Positions 33,726 to 47,388 of a stretch of DNA of 64,000 bases are shown here, one piece after another. The notes under the pieces are model-generated. The model searched no databases. It was not told the origin of the DNA and saw nothing but the letters and a program-made list of their open reading frames with translations. The position numbers and the translations under genes are program-made. The DNA lies in assembly GCA_033439255.1 (NCBI GenBank), contig CM065892.1, positions 620,001 to 684,000 on the forward strand, given 5' to 3'. How positions within the stretch are numbered: the first letter of the stretch is position 1; every line of letters begins with the position of its first letter. This DNA comes from Hericium rajendrae (lineage: Eukaryota; Basidiomycota; Agaricomycetes; Russulales; Hericiaceae).

Positions 33726-36700
33726 TTAGATGTCCCTGCCGTATGTTTCACGGGCCCAATGTCGAGGGAGCATGCGGTCGGGCCGCGAACCTGCTGCATG
33801 AAGGTTCTCTTCGTCTTGCGAGTCTAAAGCCTGCCCGAGTCCTGTCCACGACGCCAGGTCTGGCAGAAGCCCCGCGAGGGCAGGCGAGATGGCCCGAGGA
33901 ACGGGTTCCTGGGTCGCGAGCTGGTCCTTCGTGTCCCGACTGCTCGACGGCGCATGGGAGGCACGGCTCGGAGATGATACGGCAGTGCTCTGGCCGGGGA
34001 GTGCGCCAGATGCAGCGGCGCGGATGTCGCCGACCTTCTGGCTGAACATTTGCAGAACGGACTGTCTGCTCTGCTCGACCTGTGCTCGTTGCGAATCCCG
34101 TCCATTGACGCCAGCCTCTTCCGCATGGCTCATGAATGTGGTATGTATGGACGAGTCGGAAAGGCCACGCGGACGTAGTGTGCGCTCGAGGAGAGAGGTG
34201 TCAAGGTCCGAGGGGCCTTCGATGGGTGACTGGACATCAATGACCGCGTCCACATTCCGCGACATGATTCGACCGTGCCCACTTCCGCTGAGACCCCTCC
34301 CACCGGAACGTCCTAGTGTGGCCACATTCATCTGTCGACTTGGCTGGCGGAGGAGTCTGTTTGGCGCCTTTGGGATGACTATCCAAGGATCAGCGGCGGT
34401 GTCCGTCCGCGGTGCGCCCGCAAAGATACCCATGACGTTCTGGGATACACTGCGAGTGGGCCCAGCAGCGCTAGGTGCCACACTGGGTGCTGAAGACGAG
34501 GATGGCGTGGATGTGTTGGTCACTGCTCGACTAGCACCTGTGCCAGAGAATTCAACATTGACCGTAGTCGTTGATGCGGAGGTCGCAGCAGCTATCTTGG
34601 GAACGAAGCGTGGCTGAGGGCGCGCAAGGGGCAACGTCGAGCTACTGGAGCGGAGAGGAGGACCTGCGGCTCTCTTCGACGCCTGACCGGCAGTTGTCGT
34701 ACTTCCAAAGAGCTTCGAAAGAGGGGCAATCCAACCAGAAGCCACGGACGATGCAGCCTTTCCCTCTTGCTCCTTCCGGTCCGCCTCCGCTTTGGTAGGA
34801 TTCATGGCGAACTCTCTAACTGTCGGGGCGATGGAGGGGTTAAGCACCACATCATTCAGGGTGACGCGCATGGTACCCAGCTCCTGGAAGACATCTCGGA
34901 ACAATTTGAACAGCGCGCGCAGATCCTTCCGAGTGCATGTGGTCACAATCTTTTCGTCGTCCAAGATAGTACGGAAGTGCGATCGTAGTGTTGCGAGTTC
35001 CGACAGGATGGAATCTATCGTGCTCCGTGATAGATGGCTCACGTCGGCGCCCAAGAGACGCTGCCGTTTCAACCGATTTGTCAGTGTCAGTGCGTCTGCC
35101 TGTGACATTCGGGCGAATAGCTGCGATACTCGTTCCAGGAGAGTAGTCAGAGTGGATGGTTGATCCGTGAATGAAGATGTCTCCGATTTGCTGTCGGGTA
35201 GCGAGGCCGATGAAGACACAGTATCGCCAGGGAATGAGGGAAGGCCTAGGAAGACGTCTGTTTGAATGCCTTTTGACATGAAAGGTCTGGAGGTTCCGAG
35301 TTCTTCGCTAGGCGATGGAATACTTGGATCTCCCTCAGGATCCAGCTCACTAGCAAAATCAAGATGCAGCGAACGATAGGGACGACCTCGGCCTCGACGA
35401 TCGTACGGCCGTATAGATTCGGGAGGAGACAAAGGTCGACGGGCAGATTCGGGTGTGGAAGGCTTTTCAACGATGTAAGTTCCTTCATAGAAGGACGACT
35501 CCATTGGAGGTACTCACCAGCGTCAAATGAGGCCTACGAGGTGTACTGGTCGACCTTTTTGAAGGTACAAACCCTTCCCGCAGAGCGAATTCAGAGGCAA
35601 TAGGTGATTCCGATCCCGGTGCTGTGCCATACAGGAAGCGGGAAGATTCAGAAGTGTCATCTGCAGTTAAGTTGAAGTGAGTTTAATGCAAAAGATCTAT
35701 CATGCTGGCTACCTTCGACAAAGGTTGTCCCGCGCTTATGTCCTCCGTCCTCCTGCGAACCACTCAGATTCTCACGAGCATCAAAGAGTAGTCGCTGCAG
35801 CTCTGAATTGTTCTTCTTTAAGGTTTCGTTGTCAGCGATCAAGGATTCAAGTATCTTCGACACTTCATTCTCTTCGTGCTCCAAGGTGCGACCGAGATGC
35901 TGAGCACTAGTCAATGCATGTCTACGCGATAACATGAAAATACGTACAGTCCTATGAAGTTCCTCGATCCTCAGACGAGCGTCCTTCACGATCTCTTCGG
36001 AAAGCGCAAGGCGGTGGCCCCGCTGCTGCTCCAACTCATCCTGAAGAGCGCAAGCTTGAGAGCGTAACTTCACTGTACGAGACAGATCAGTAGCCTTGAC
36101 AACTCGGCAAGCATTATTACCAACCGTATTTCGCATTCAGCGAGGACAAACGAGTCTCCGCGAGTCTTGCTCTGTTACTTTCGTTGTCTCTCTCTTGCTG
36201 CAAGTCGTCCCTTTCCTGCATGACACTCCGAAGACGTGCGTCCAAGCCTACAGACCTCGCATGCTCGGCGCTTAGTCGGTTGACATTGCTTTGTGCCTCT
36301 CGCAGTTCCTGTAGGGCAGCTGCAGTGGATGATTCCGCGACCTCCGTATTCAAGAACGCTTGGTGGACTCTCTATGGCAATGGAGGGACGTCTGGTGTGA
36401 GATAGATACTCAGTGTTCTGAGTTCGGATGTGGACGCACCCTCTCCAATGCGGCATTCTCGGTCATTAATACTGCTATTCGCGCTTCGAGCCTCTCATTG
36501 TCATTGTCATCCACTATTTCGGAAGTCGATGCTTCAGATTCAGGATGGTTCTGACCGCGTGCAGACTAAACTATAGTCAAGTACCGTTGTAATGAGAATG
36601 GTTCGGACGTTCATACCTGGAGTTGTCGATCATAAGCTTCATGCCGTTTCAAGAGGGCCAGCCCAGTCTCTGAATCGGAACAAATACACAACGTGAACTG

Positions 36701-36994
36701 CGTTCATGAGTGTCATGGCAGAGACCACGTACCGGCACTCATCACTAGGCGGCTCTCCAGCCTGGCCTTCAATTCTCGCCAAGCCACGGCATGTTCGCAC
36801 TCTTCGCGACCACAGCAGCAAGTCAAAGAGTTAGGCGAATCTGGCGTCGAAACGCGTGTGAAGTCGGCTAAAGATCGAACGAGGGTGTCGATAGCAGTAG
36901 TGGCATCGTAGAGGCTGCTGGCCCGGGGTGAATCCGGTGATGAAGTACGGGACGCGACGGGAGTCTCTTGGGACTTGGGTTCGCGTTCACGCAT
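33726..36994 (-). CDS. Large coiled-coil protein of unknown function
   Basis: Not recognised. ATG 36994 (MREREPKSQETPVASR); the frame is open upstream only via TTG. An early conserved-looking patch has clustered cysteines: SLTCCCGREECEHAVAWREL. It is followed by KARLESRLVMSA and ALLKRHEAYDRQLQ. Several exons of heptad-rich coiled coil follow (residues about 110-330; ERRLNTALVNTEVAESSTAA, QERDDLQQERDNESNRARLA, LIADNETLKKNNSELQRLLF). The last exon (35504-33726) is 592 codons. It begins with a basic/Pro-rich part, then a helical domain (LTLTNRLKRQRLLGADVSHL and HFRTILDDEKIVTTCTRKDL), then a long Ser-rich region. Introns are about 50 bases. Layout resembles spindle-pole, cytoskeletal or endocytic scaffolds, but no function is assigned. 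Confidence 0.8.
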
Positions 36995-37464
36995 CGGTTC
37001 TGCAGGCACGGCGTCAGGATGCTGCAGAGGAGATAAAAGATGGTGGTGTTGGATAACCAAGAAAGAATGGGGAGATTCAGGTATAGATTCTAAGCATGTT
37101 TACACCGTTTCGTAAGATAAGGTGCCTTCGCCTGGACACTCGGGCTCGTCTGCTGCATTCACGCATCACGTGAATTAGGCTTGCTTCACAACGTCAAGGC
37201 TCGAGCCGGAAATGCAAGCAACACAGGCTGTTGAGGGACGAGATCGGATTGCACAATGCTATCAAGCTACTATGTTCCGGAATAATAACGTTATGATGCG
37301 TAGGTGATGTATAAACAAAGAAGAAAGACGTGTTCGTTATACAGAGATGAAAGCGACAGGCTCAAATGATACTGTAACAAGACAATAAACCAAGCGGAGT
37401 GAGTGATGAGACCTAGGATGAGAGACAATGGCACGATAAGGATATATGGAAGATGACCCTACGT
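36995..37464. other. Intergenic: coiled-coil gene promoter, neurofibromin gene 3' flank
   Basis: 470 bases with a TCACGTGA palindrome at 37166-37173, about 170 bases upstream of the coiled-coil gene ATG. No coding signal. Confidence 0.5.
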
Positions 37465-40400
37465 TCATTCAATTATCCGAAGAACCAGCTCCGATATCCA
37501 ATTAATCATCCTGGTTGCTGCTTGTGCCGCTTGGGGTCGATTAGCAGGAATGAACTGGAATCCATTGGCAAGACCATGCATGCCAATTTCCTCCAGTGCC
37601 AAAACATGGTTACGACCAGCACCATTGATGCTGCCACCTTCGTCGACAGTACTGAGCGTGGAGGCGGACCCGCGAGGGATACCGGTGCTCCTAGGATCCT
37701 GCAAGACCACTTGGAATACGTTCGATGCAGCACTGAGGATTGCTGGGTTCGTGGAGTTCGCAAATGCATCCTTGATCTTGTCCTGCATACTATCGTACCT
37801 GTGAGGACAATGTTAGACGTCTGTTGGTCGCTCCCGTAATGTCACTGTGCACTCACGCAATATAGACCACTTCAGGGTAAGCCATCGCCAAATCCGCGAG
37901 AAGACAGAAGAGCATCTCGGTCTCCGCGTCATCCCCTTGCGCAGTTGATAGCATAACTCCGACGAACGAAACGACTAGCAAGGCGATGCTCCCATCCGTG
38001 ATGCCTAGAAGCTCCAAAGGCACCCTCGGCACTCGCATGTCGTCGGGGTCTTCAGCACTGTGCTCGAGGAGCCAGTACGCGTCCGCATTGCTATCGGTTA
38101 GCAACTGTCGATAGGCACTGGGACTCGTCGAGACAGGAATGAGGGCGAGGAAATATCCCAACGCATCCGGTGCGATTGCTCCGCCAGGTCCTTCGTTCGG
38201 CACCTCGAATTCAGCCGTGGCCCTGGCGCTGACGCGCAAAAGACTGCGCAGCGCATCCACGCCAGCTTCGCGCAGAGGTGGATAGCGAATGCCCTTGAAG
38301 ATGATCGGAGCAAGGGAGAACGAGAAGCTAGAATCGAAGGAGATATTCAGAATTTGGTCCAATTGGCAAACGATCTCTTCCAGGGGAGTGCGATAGTCAA
38401 GCAACGTTGCTGAGACGCCCCGTTCTCTCAGGAGTCCCTGCGAAGCAAGGGTGTCTAATGTGACGCGCAGCAGGTTTGTTGCCTCATTGAAGAACGACAT
38501 ATAACTGGACTGAAGCAACGCGACCGACAGCCAGAAGACTTGTGGCAAATATCGCGAATTCTCAACGAGGCCTGGCACCACATTGCAGATGCAGCGAAGC
38601 ATGCTGACGACCGAAGCCGTATCCGCCTCGCTGAATTGTAGCAGCGCAGTCTTGAACGCAACAAGCATCTGATAGAAGAAATCGTCATCCACTTCAGCGG
38701 TCGCGAGGGCTCCCAAAATCACGAAAGCTCTGGACTGGACGGCAGGAGATACTTGGAACGCAGTGGCAGTAACCAAGCTCATCCAGCGAGCACGCCAAAC
38801 GTTGAGAAGGACTATCAAATTGTACATCAGAATAAAGCCTGAGCCAGAGCGAACGCGAACCACTCGCCTTTCGACCCAGCCGCACTCTCCATTATACGTA
38901 TGAGGAATTGCGTCAAGCCAATCTGATTGTCGACGACCTCGTTGTCCGATCTCGCCTCGTAAAGAACCAATTCGAGCGTGTAAGGTGCACGAGCAAGACC
39001 GAAGTACTTGAGTGTCTCTGTGCGGCTCGCTTCGTCGAAGAGTTGTCGCAATTCAGGTCCCAAAATAGCGTCCGAGGCCTTCGCTAGATATAGACTGTAG
39101 ACGAGGTCCGCGATGAGACCCCACACCGTGGAGCGGACCATGACTTCGCCGGTCCCAGCAATAAGGGTGACCATATGAACGAGCTCTGGTATGTAGAATT
39201 GATTCAGGACCGGCTGTTTTGCCTGCTGGCCGGCGACCATAGCGAGACGAGTCAATGCAGCAATTTCGTTCCAGTGGGGATTTTCTGCGAGTGATCTTGT
39301 CGGCTTCGCAGACGTCTTTCCCAAGGCCTGCAGAACAGTTAGAAAACACGCTGCATTATGGCGCAATTGACCAACCTTGCGCATCTTGGAGAATATTTGC
39401 CCTCGCACGTGGATCGAAGAAAGCGGAGCCATGACTGTCGCGATAATCTCGCATCTCTGTGAACCAAGGCCGCCGTCGATAGCTGCACGCATGAGCTCGT
39501 CGAGCACCACGTTGATGACGGGGCTATCAAGCTTCGCGATCTCAGCCCAAATGAGCCGATGTGAGATAGCGAGAGTCTATCCAGACATTAGTAAGTGCGG
39601 GAAGATAATATGAAAAGCGAGGACAAACCGAAGGTTCCGACAGCGTGATATCAATTAGAAGGCGTATGCAGTCTCGCAATTTCGCTCCTGAGTGATCGTA
39701 GCATGAAGTGGTGGGATCGACAAAGAGGGGAAGATGCTTGAGCCAAGGGCTCATGTAAGTGAGACAATGTAACCTTTGCTCCTTTGAAGCCTTATCAACC
39801 GCTGTTGATACCTCGCACACGAAGTCGAGTGTGAGGTGTGGGACGAGGGATGCGATGCGCTCGCTCATTCCAGGAAGCCACGGCAATGCAGATCCGGGGA
39901 GCCAAACACCTGTCAAGAGCTGCTCAGCATTATCAAGGTACTTCGGCAGACAACCGTACGTACCTCGAATTGTCAGAATCGGGTTGGCATCGACGTTGAG
40001 AGAGGCAACAACAGATGAAAGCAGTTCGTAAGATGCTCCTCCCAATTCGTCTTCTCCGAGGCCGAGATTCAGCATAGCAATGTGCAAAAGAGCAGCAGAC
40101 ACGTTTGACAGTCTGGAAAACCTCTCCGTGCCGGGTAAAGTAATAATCTTCATGCGACCTTTTGCCGCACGTATTGCCTAATGGGAAAGATGAGCCACTT
40201 AGGACCTCACAAAGAGGCGAACCTTACTTTGACAATTTGGTCTCGTAAGGCAGACGAAAAGTAAAGCGTGTCTGCGTGTCTCGTCTTGCGGATGATGAAC
40301 TCGTTGAGATCATGGCCCGTTGACACGTTGTAGACGTCGCTGACATCCGCCAATGGGATGATCTCAACAGACTTACACGACATCAGGGGAGATATGGGTT

Positions 40401-43400
40401 GCGCCTTGGCCTGAAGACGGACGTGAACTTTATGTGACGCACAAAATGAAGAGTTTACTTACTGAGGTGATGCGCAGATGACCCAATCCCACTTCGATCG
40501 TTACAGGCATGCGCATGTGATGTGAATGTCTCATGGTGATCTCCCCGAATTCTTCGCGCTCTTCATCCTCCAAACTCGCTGTAGATACAACATTCAGACA
40601 AAGCCTCGTCGAAATAGCAGGCAGGCACGTACTGGCATAGACAAGTGGAGCAACGCAGGTAGTGGGCACGTACTGCACCAATTCCTCGACAGCCGCACAT
40701 GCTCGGACTTGACTGGCCACTTGTAAACCACCTGTGATATTAAATAGTCGGCGGAGATACTTGTGGGTAGCAGGATTAGGATTTAAGAGGTATGCTGTGA
40801 GGAATCGCATTCGTATGTCGGAAGGTATCATTTCAATGCAGTACTTCAGCCACTGGAAAGGAACTTGGGATGACGACGAAAATGATGTCCAGTCGAAGAT
40901 GATGTCGAATGTGCGGTGTTCATAAGCTGGCAGCATCAAAGTCTGACGAGAACATGATCAAGTGCGCGGAGAGGCATCACAGACACGACCGACCTTTAAG
41001 ATATGGTATATGAGCAACTCAATATCCAGGGTCTCAACATCGATTTTAGAGACGGCCATGACAAAGACGGCGGGCACATCCTAGATCCAACAACTATAAG
41101 CGCATCCGAAGTTGAAGATGTGACAACAACGTACTCTCGACGTGTATGTCTCAACGAAAATCTCGTGCACCGGAGTCACGCTTCGGTGCTGGTATCGAGA
41201 CATCAGGTCAAGGAAGTCTTGGTGTTGGGCACTACTGAGAATAGAGAAACGCGGTGCCTCGATCGGCTGGCCCAGGTCAACGAGCGTCCCGCAAATCGCA
41301 TCCCAAGCTCTTTTGCCATTAATTGCAGAGGCGTCTCCCTCCACGGAAGGTTTCGCAAGACTGAGGAGCTCTTTCCCGATTTTGTCCGCGTGTTTTTGAA
41401 AGAATCGATGGAGGACGACGGCATCGGTGTCGTCGCATGGTACACCAGTCCATTCGTCAAATTCGTCGTCAGAGCCCGTCGGAGTGTATTTCTGGAAGTT
41501 CAATAAGAAAGCGTATAAGAGAGAATGGAGATACGACACATGCATGTAGCTCGCTCAAAAACCTAGTGACATTGACGATGTTCTTCCCGAGGAAGTCATT
41601 TAAGCCCGTCATGTATAGCTCCTTGCCGAAAAAGATGTTGTTGGCCAAGTTCTGTATGATCTTGCCGATGACCATTAGACCACGCCGAATAGTTATGGCA
41701 TCTTCTTTAGGGATCTCGATGTCGACAGTCTCGGGTGCAACGACAGCAGGCGAGATGAATCTGGTTGTCGCGATGTCAATGCATCTTAGCGGGCGCTAAG
41801 AACGGGAGGTGCTCACCGAAGGAAGATGAACGCGCCTAATGCAGCGAACTTAGCTTCCGGCCAAACTCGATTGCTGCACTCGAAATCAGTACCGTCTCAA
41901 GGTGACCGCGTTATAGGAATTTACTCACACTGCTCTCCCAATATGAGCACATAACTCTCGGAACATCCTACATAATAGTGTCAGGCTTGCGAGAATAATC
42001 ACTATTGGAAGTCACGTACGACGGAAGAGCGGGAGTAGAAGACGTGATAATCTCCAGGAATGATGATGCTACGAGTTCGACGTTCTTGCGATTCTGTTCC
42101 ACGTTCTGGTGACCTGCCTTTGTCGGATCAAGCTCGTACCCTCGACCAGGAGGCATCGAAGTCATATTCTTGATCAGAGGAATGATAAGACTCCGAAGAT
42201 ACGTGTACCCATGAAGGCGGGCGAATGAAGATAAAAGCCGGGTGCACGTCGAGTTGCCACGGAAAAGCTCCGCCTCGTTTTCTGGATGACATCGTCAGGG
42301 GAGTCGATGGACTCGGAACGATGCGTCTCACCAGTCCGAGCTACTTCGCGATCTACCAAGGTCGTCATTAGATTCATGAGCGATGAGCGAGTATCGAAGA
42401 TGTTGAGCAGCACGGGGATGATCACGTCGACCTCGCCTGGTGGACAGATCTCGCAAATCGCTACAGCCAGCGTGACCTAGATCTCTCGTCAGTCAATCAC
42501 ATTGTACGTGGGGGGCAAATCGCTCACATCCGGTCCTTTGACCAGCTGAATACGTGTCTATGAGCAAGGCGTTCCATTCGAAGGAAGACCATGAGACACA
42601 TACCTCACACAACCGGGCTTGCGCAGACAGTGTCGTCACGTTCTTTTCTGTTCCGAACTTGGCACCCTGGCCCATCACCCGTGCGAAGACCAGAGCAAAG
42701 ATGACCCTCTTCGAAAAGTCGGGATCGTACGCTAACCCAAGACTGTGCTTCACGCCGCTCTCCGTATTAGCGCTGATAAGTCGCGAAAGCCCTTCGACAA
42801 CAAGATCTCGCATTTCCGCATCCCGGGATTGAGTGCGCAGGTGCTGTGCGATACATAAGGCACATAGCAACATATAACGCTGCGTAGAACTCACGTGCGA
42901 ATAGCTGGATACTTCGGAGATGTCGTCGTCCTGTTCAACGCGCCAGTCAGTGGAAAGCAGGCGTGGAAGGATTCCAATGCATACATTTGCGTCGATCCCA
43001 CGGATTTCCAATATACGCATAACGCTATTGAAATAACGCGCGAATAACCTCGATGCGACATGGTCAGAATCGTCGCCTCCCGATCCGTCAAGCGTGCGGA
43101 GCTGAAGCCGGTCCAAGAAATGAACGGAGGCTCGTAAGGCGGCCAGATTGAGGTCATGTTGCATTCGCGAGATGTCACCGGGACCCGACTGCCTCAAGAA
43201 ATCAACGATACTACGGCTAAGATCGAGGAGAAAGACGCACGATATTAGGGTCTTGTATCCACTCCAGAACGGTGTCAAGGACACGCTGGCGGACGCTGTT
43301 ATCCTTACGCAACGCTATCGTATCACCCCGAGAAAATGCACTGTCACAGAGCACACAGAACTTGATTTTGATGCGATGAACTGCAGGATCATTGAAGCGT

Positions 43401-46400
43401 GCGATGAATGCTGCCAAAGCATTCAACGTGGGTGCCATGTCGACAGCGAATACATCCTCCTTAGTTGACGCGTTCTCAACAAGCAGCTTCAAGACGGCGA
43501 TGAACTATGGATCATTTAGCGTGAAGATCTTGTCGAATGACATTCATCTGGACGCACCTGATCTAGGAAAATAGTAAACTGATCCGTCCATTCCAACCCA
43601 CTTCTTTGCGTAATATCTTGAATCACTCTGTAATGGCACTCGGTGAGTTTCAAGACGATGCGAGCATACTCGTGACCTACTCATCAAGGTGCTTGAACAG
43701 CTTGCCGTACAGCTTCGGACTAAGTTCTGTACCCAACGCCTCCTTGGAGGCCTCCCTGGCCAAGATAGAATCGGAGACTAGCAAATCGATTAGGTATGTA
43801 ATGAAGGTGTTGATGAGGTCGCGCGGATCCTTGAGCACGCGCATCGAATCTGGCAGCATCTCAGATGGGATGAGCGCCTGCAGCGCCGCCGGATCATGCT
43901 CTTCCGCGAGGCAGGCAGCACCGCAGGCCGCCAGCCACAGCGTAAGGTCTTGCCAATGCTGCTTCTGCTCCTGCATTGTCAGGCCCTTGTCGCCGGTCGG
44001 GTTATGGCCTGTCTGTATGCCGTCTGCGGTCAAAGGATCCAGCGGCGCGCGGATCACGAGTTCCGTGAGTGCACACCACCGGTAGTAGCACTCCTCCCAG
44101 ACTGCAATGTAGAAAGGACTCGGAGCAGCGATCGGGCGCATGATCTTTCTCAATCGCTTCTGCCATGCAACCCGCCCTGGACGAAAGGTGAGGGTCTACA
44201 TCTTGGGACAAGAACAATCACGGACCTGTGAGCACGATCTTCGGGTCACCGATAATCTGGTAGACGTTCTGTCGTCGTAATATATCCTCTTCGTTGAAGA
44301 TGTCGTTGACCGGCGCGTCAGGGTGCCTTTCTGCCAGGGCGATCACGCGCAAATTGTGAGCAGAAATACGAGATAGCCCCGTATCGGCCGCTGTGAGCGA
44401 GACTAAGCTGGCCAGCTCGAGGACGGCGAGAGCTGGTATACGATCCGGCGAAGTTTGCACATATTTCAGCATGCCATCGTTCTAAAAACAGACGGGACCA
44501 TTAGTAACGTAGGAGCTTGTGAACTGTGGAATTGCGCGTACGGGTACGTCGACGATGTATGACAGTGCGATCTCGTGTCCAATCTCAATCCACATGCGCT
44601 GTCTTTCCAGGTAGGCGCGGGTCGTGATCAGAGCGTGCCCAATCGTTCGTACCGCAGCAGGACTACAGAGAAGATATGAACCTCAATCAACAGCGGAGAA
44701 AGCGAAGACTCACATGAACATCAGAGCAAAGCGCAAAAACATAGGGAAAGCGAGATCAGAAGGCCGCATCGCGTACATCTGCGACGTCGTCTTCGCTATT
44801 GCTAGCGACGAGGACCACTGCAGACTTGAATCCGCCTGGTCCTCCCAGATCCGAAGGAATGACGGGATCCAGGAGAGCATATCATCCTCGGTCATGTTCG
44901 CGCCGAACCAGTGAATGCTGTTTCTCCACAGGTGCAGGATGCCGATGATCAGCAACTCTCGGTCGCCAACTGTCTCAGCAGTGAAACGCTTAGCCTTAGG
45001 CCGAAGGGCAGCTCGTCGGAGGATGCCATTGTCGTCTACTTCATTGCGTCGGACACCTGAATACTGGATCGCGCGTGTTCGTGAACCCCGTGATCAGGAC
45101 ATTCAAGTGAGACAAACCTTGAGGATAGTCCGAAACCGTTGTCCCAGAGCAAACGCAGCGTCTAATGAAGGCTGCCAACGGATTTGCCTGGCCTGTTTAC
45201 ACAGAAAAGGTTGACAATGTTGAGGATACCGATTCAATCCATCCATTCGACGAAAACGCACCTCCACACCCAACGTCATGCAGGCCTTGACCGCACATAA
45301 TTTGACCGCGTCAGAGCGCTCCGGCTCTAGACACGTTCTAAATGCCTCTAGGGCCTCATCCGGACCAGCCAGACGATACAACGTCACCAACGCATCCGCG
45401 AACATCGCAATGTCTATCTCGCCTCCACATTCCCAGAAGGGACGCGCCGACTCGTACTTGAGAACCATGGTCTTGATGTCTTCCACGATATCGAGCGCCA
45501 TCGCACGCAAGGGCACTTCGCCCTCCGGGCGCACGCGCATGGCACCTCTGCATAGATCCAAGGCGCATACAATCGCGACGTCTCGCAACTTTGAGGACTC
45601 CGTCGCGTGTTTGACCAGATGGTCGTAGTACTACCCACAATAAAGCATTAGCTTGAGCAATAGTACACACGACGCACAACAATCAGACATACTTTCGTTA
45701 TATTACTTTTGGGCGTACCAGACGACCGCATGGAGAGCTGGTAGTCATTTCTCGCTCGTTCAGCAGATATACACGCGAGCACTGCAAGCGTGGGCCATAT
45801 CGCCTTTGCGTCGGCAAGGTCGACTGGGTCCCAGAGAAGGTCGAACACGCGTTCAGGAGCGCCTTCGAGTCGGCGATGTGAACGAAGTGCCTCGTTGTAT
45901 TCGCCGGGAAACAGGTCTATCCAGTTCCAAATGGCCGTCCGCAAAGGGATGGCAACAGATACTCTTGCCTCATGCTTCATATTCACAAGGAGGGACGATA
46001 ATTCTGGAGCGATGATGTCAACAAACGGCTGAAGTCATCAACGAAGCTCAGTTACCTTGCAAAATCTGCACAAGACGCCCTCTATCGAGCGCACTATGTT
46101 TCATCAAGTTCAAGTCGACGATATCCAAGTTGTCGTCCGAGGTCAAAGCCAGCTGATGAATCTTGTTCCGCAGACGGCCCAGGACAACAGGCCAATTGGA
46201 CGCCGAAAGATGATAGATAATACGACCAGCGAATTTCAAGATCAGCGCATTGAGCGAAAAATGCGAGTTCGATAAGACTTTATGCGTCTTCTCAAACTTC
46301 ATGTTCAGTTGTGGAATCGGAGAAGAAGAGGACGAGCTTGCGCCAGCGGAGTTGACTGAGGTGGATGAATGATTGCGTGGTTTTGTGGGGAGCTTTGTGG

Positions 46401-47388
46401 GACCCTTCGGCTCCTCTGGCGGAAGATCTTCCTCGAACCAATCCATCACCTGCGTCGGAGCGTCGTCGACATCAATTGATTGGAAGTCATGAAAGGTCGC
46501 TTCAAATGATAAATTCGCAGAAGACATTAGCCGCCCTTCAGGAGGAGCTGTTTGACGAAGGAACACGACCATGAGACTGAGGACATATTTCGCACAGTTG
46601 TCGTCGAGAGGCGGGGGCTCCATCCATCCTGGATGAGTCGAAAGATGCTCCGAGGATGTCTGACGACTCTTCTTACTGCTCCCTGATTGTGCCGGCGAGT
46701 CAGGATGGGGATAGCCGAATTGTGTCTTGGAGGTGGTCGAGCGAGATGCCTGCCTAATTTCGTCCGCGTAGCGATGCCACCGAGACGCCATGGCGATAGA
46801 TATGACCTTCAGAATAAACAGCTGTGATTGCAGAACATCGATTCTGCGCAATCCTCCAGCATCTTGGAGCTATAATGAACGTCAGCAAAAGATGCCGGCA
46901 TATAGGATACTAGGATGACGGACCTTCGGTAATTTATCCAATAATTCGGTCAGCGCTAGGGCTATCACGTCCATGGAATCCTTGGACAGATCAACAAGGC
47001 ATGCGATGGTCTCTTCAACCGCGTCATCGCTTTCTATCAGTGGTAGTTCGAGTCCAGAGTGACAGGGTAGCTACAAAGTCAAGATGCGTTAACGACCGGG
47101 AAGAGGAATTTGTCGAGCGCGCAGCACAATAGCAAGACGCCCGGGAAGCATGAGGAGATCTGAGCAGAAACCAACCTTGTTCTTCAATCTGCTGACCAAA
47201 ACATGGATGATCTTCTGCTGAGGACTTGCACCTCCTGCAGTACTAGCGGAGTAGAGGCCGGAGTTATTTTGATGTGCGAGGCCCATGAAGGCGTGGTGGG
47301 AGTCGTTGCTCCTATGAGTGCGAACGGGTTGGGATGGACCCGCGGATGTTGCCTGGCTGGCAGACGCTGACGGTCGCCGGGCAGGCAT
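37465..47388 (-). CDS. Neurofibromin / IRA1-IRA2 family Ras GTPase-activating protein
   Basis: Accelerates GTP hydrolysis by Ras, damping Ras-cAMP signalling. ATG 47388 starts MPARRPSASASQATSAGPSQ. The gene spans 9.9 kb with roughly 25 short introns and encodes an estimated 2,700-2,800 residues. The N-terminal armadillo-like half includes RRIDVLQSQLFILKVISIAM and ECYYRWCALTELVIRAPLDP. The RasGAP domain lies at about 42450-41480: arginine finger in ELFRGNSTCTR, YTYLRSLIIPLIKNM, the FLRFISPAVVAPE motif restored across an intron, and RRGLMVIGKIIQNLANNIFF. A Sec14/PH-like region follows (DVPAVFVMAVSKIDVETLDI, FDIIFDWTSFSSSSQVPFQW). A long HEAT-like C-terminus ends RMINWISELVLRIIE. Catalytic residues appear intact. 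Confidence 0.92.
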
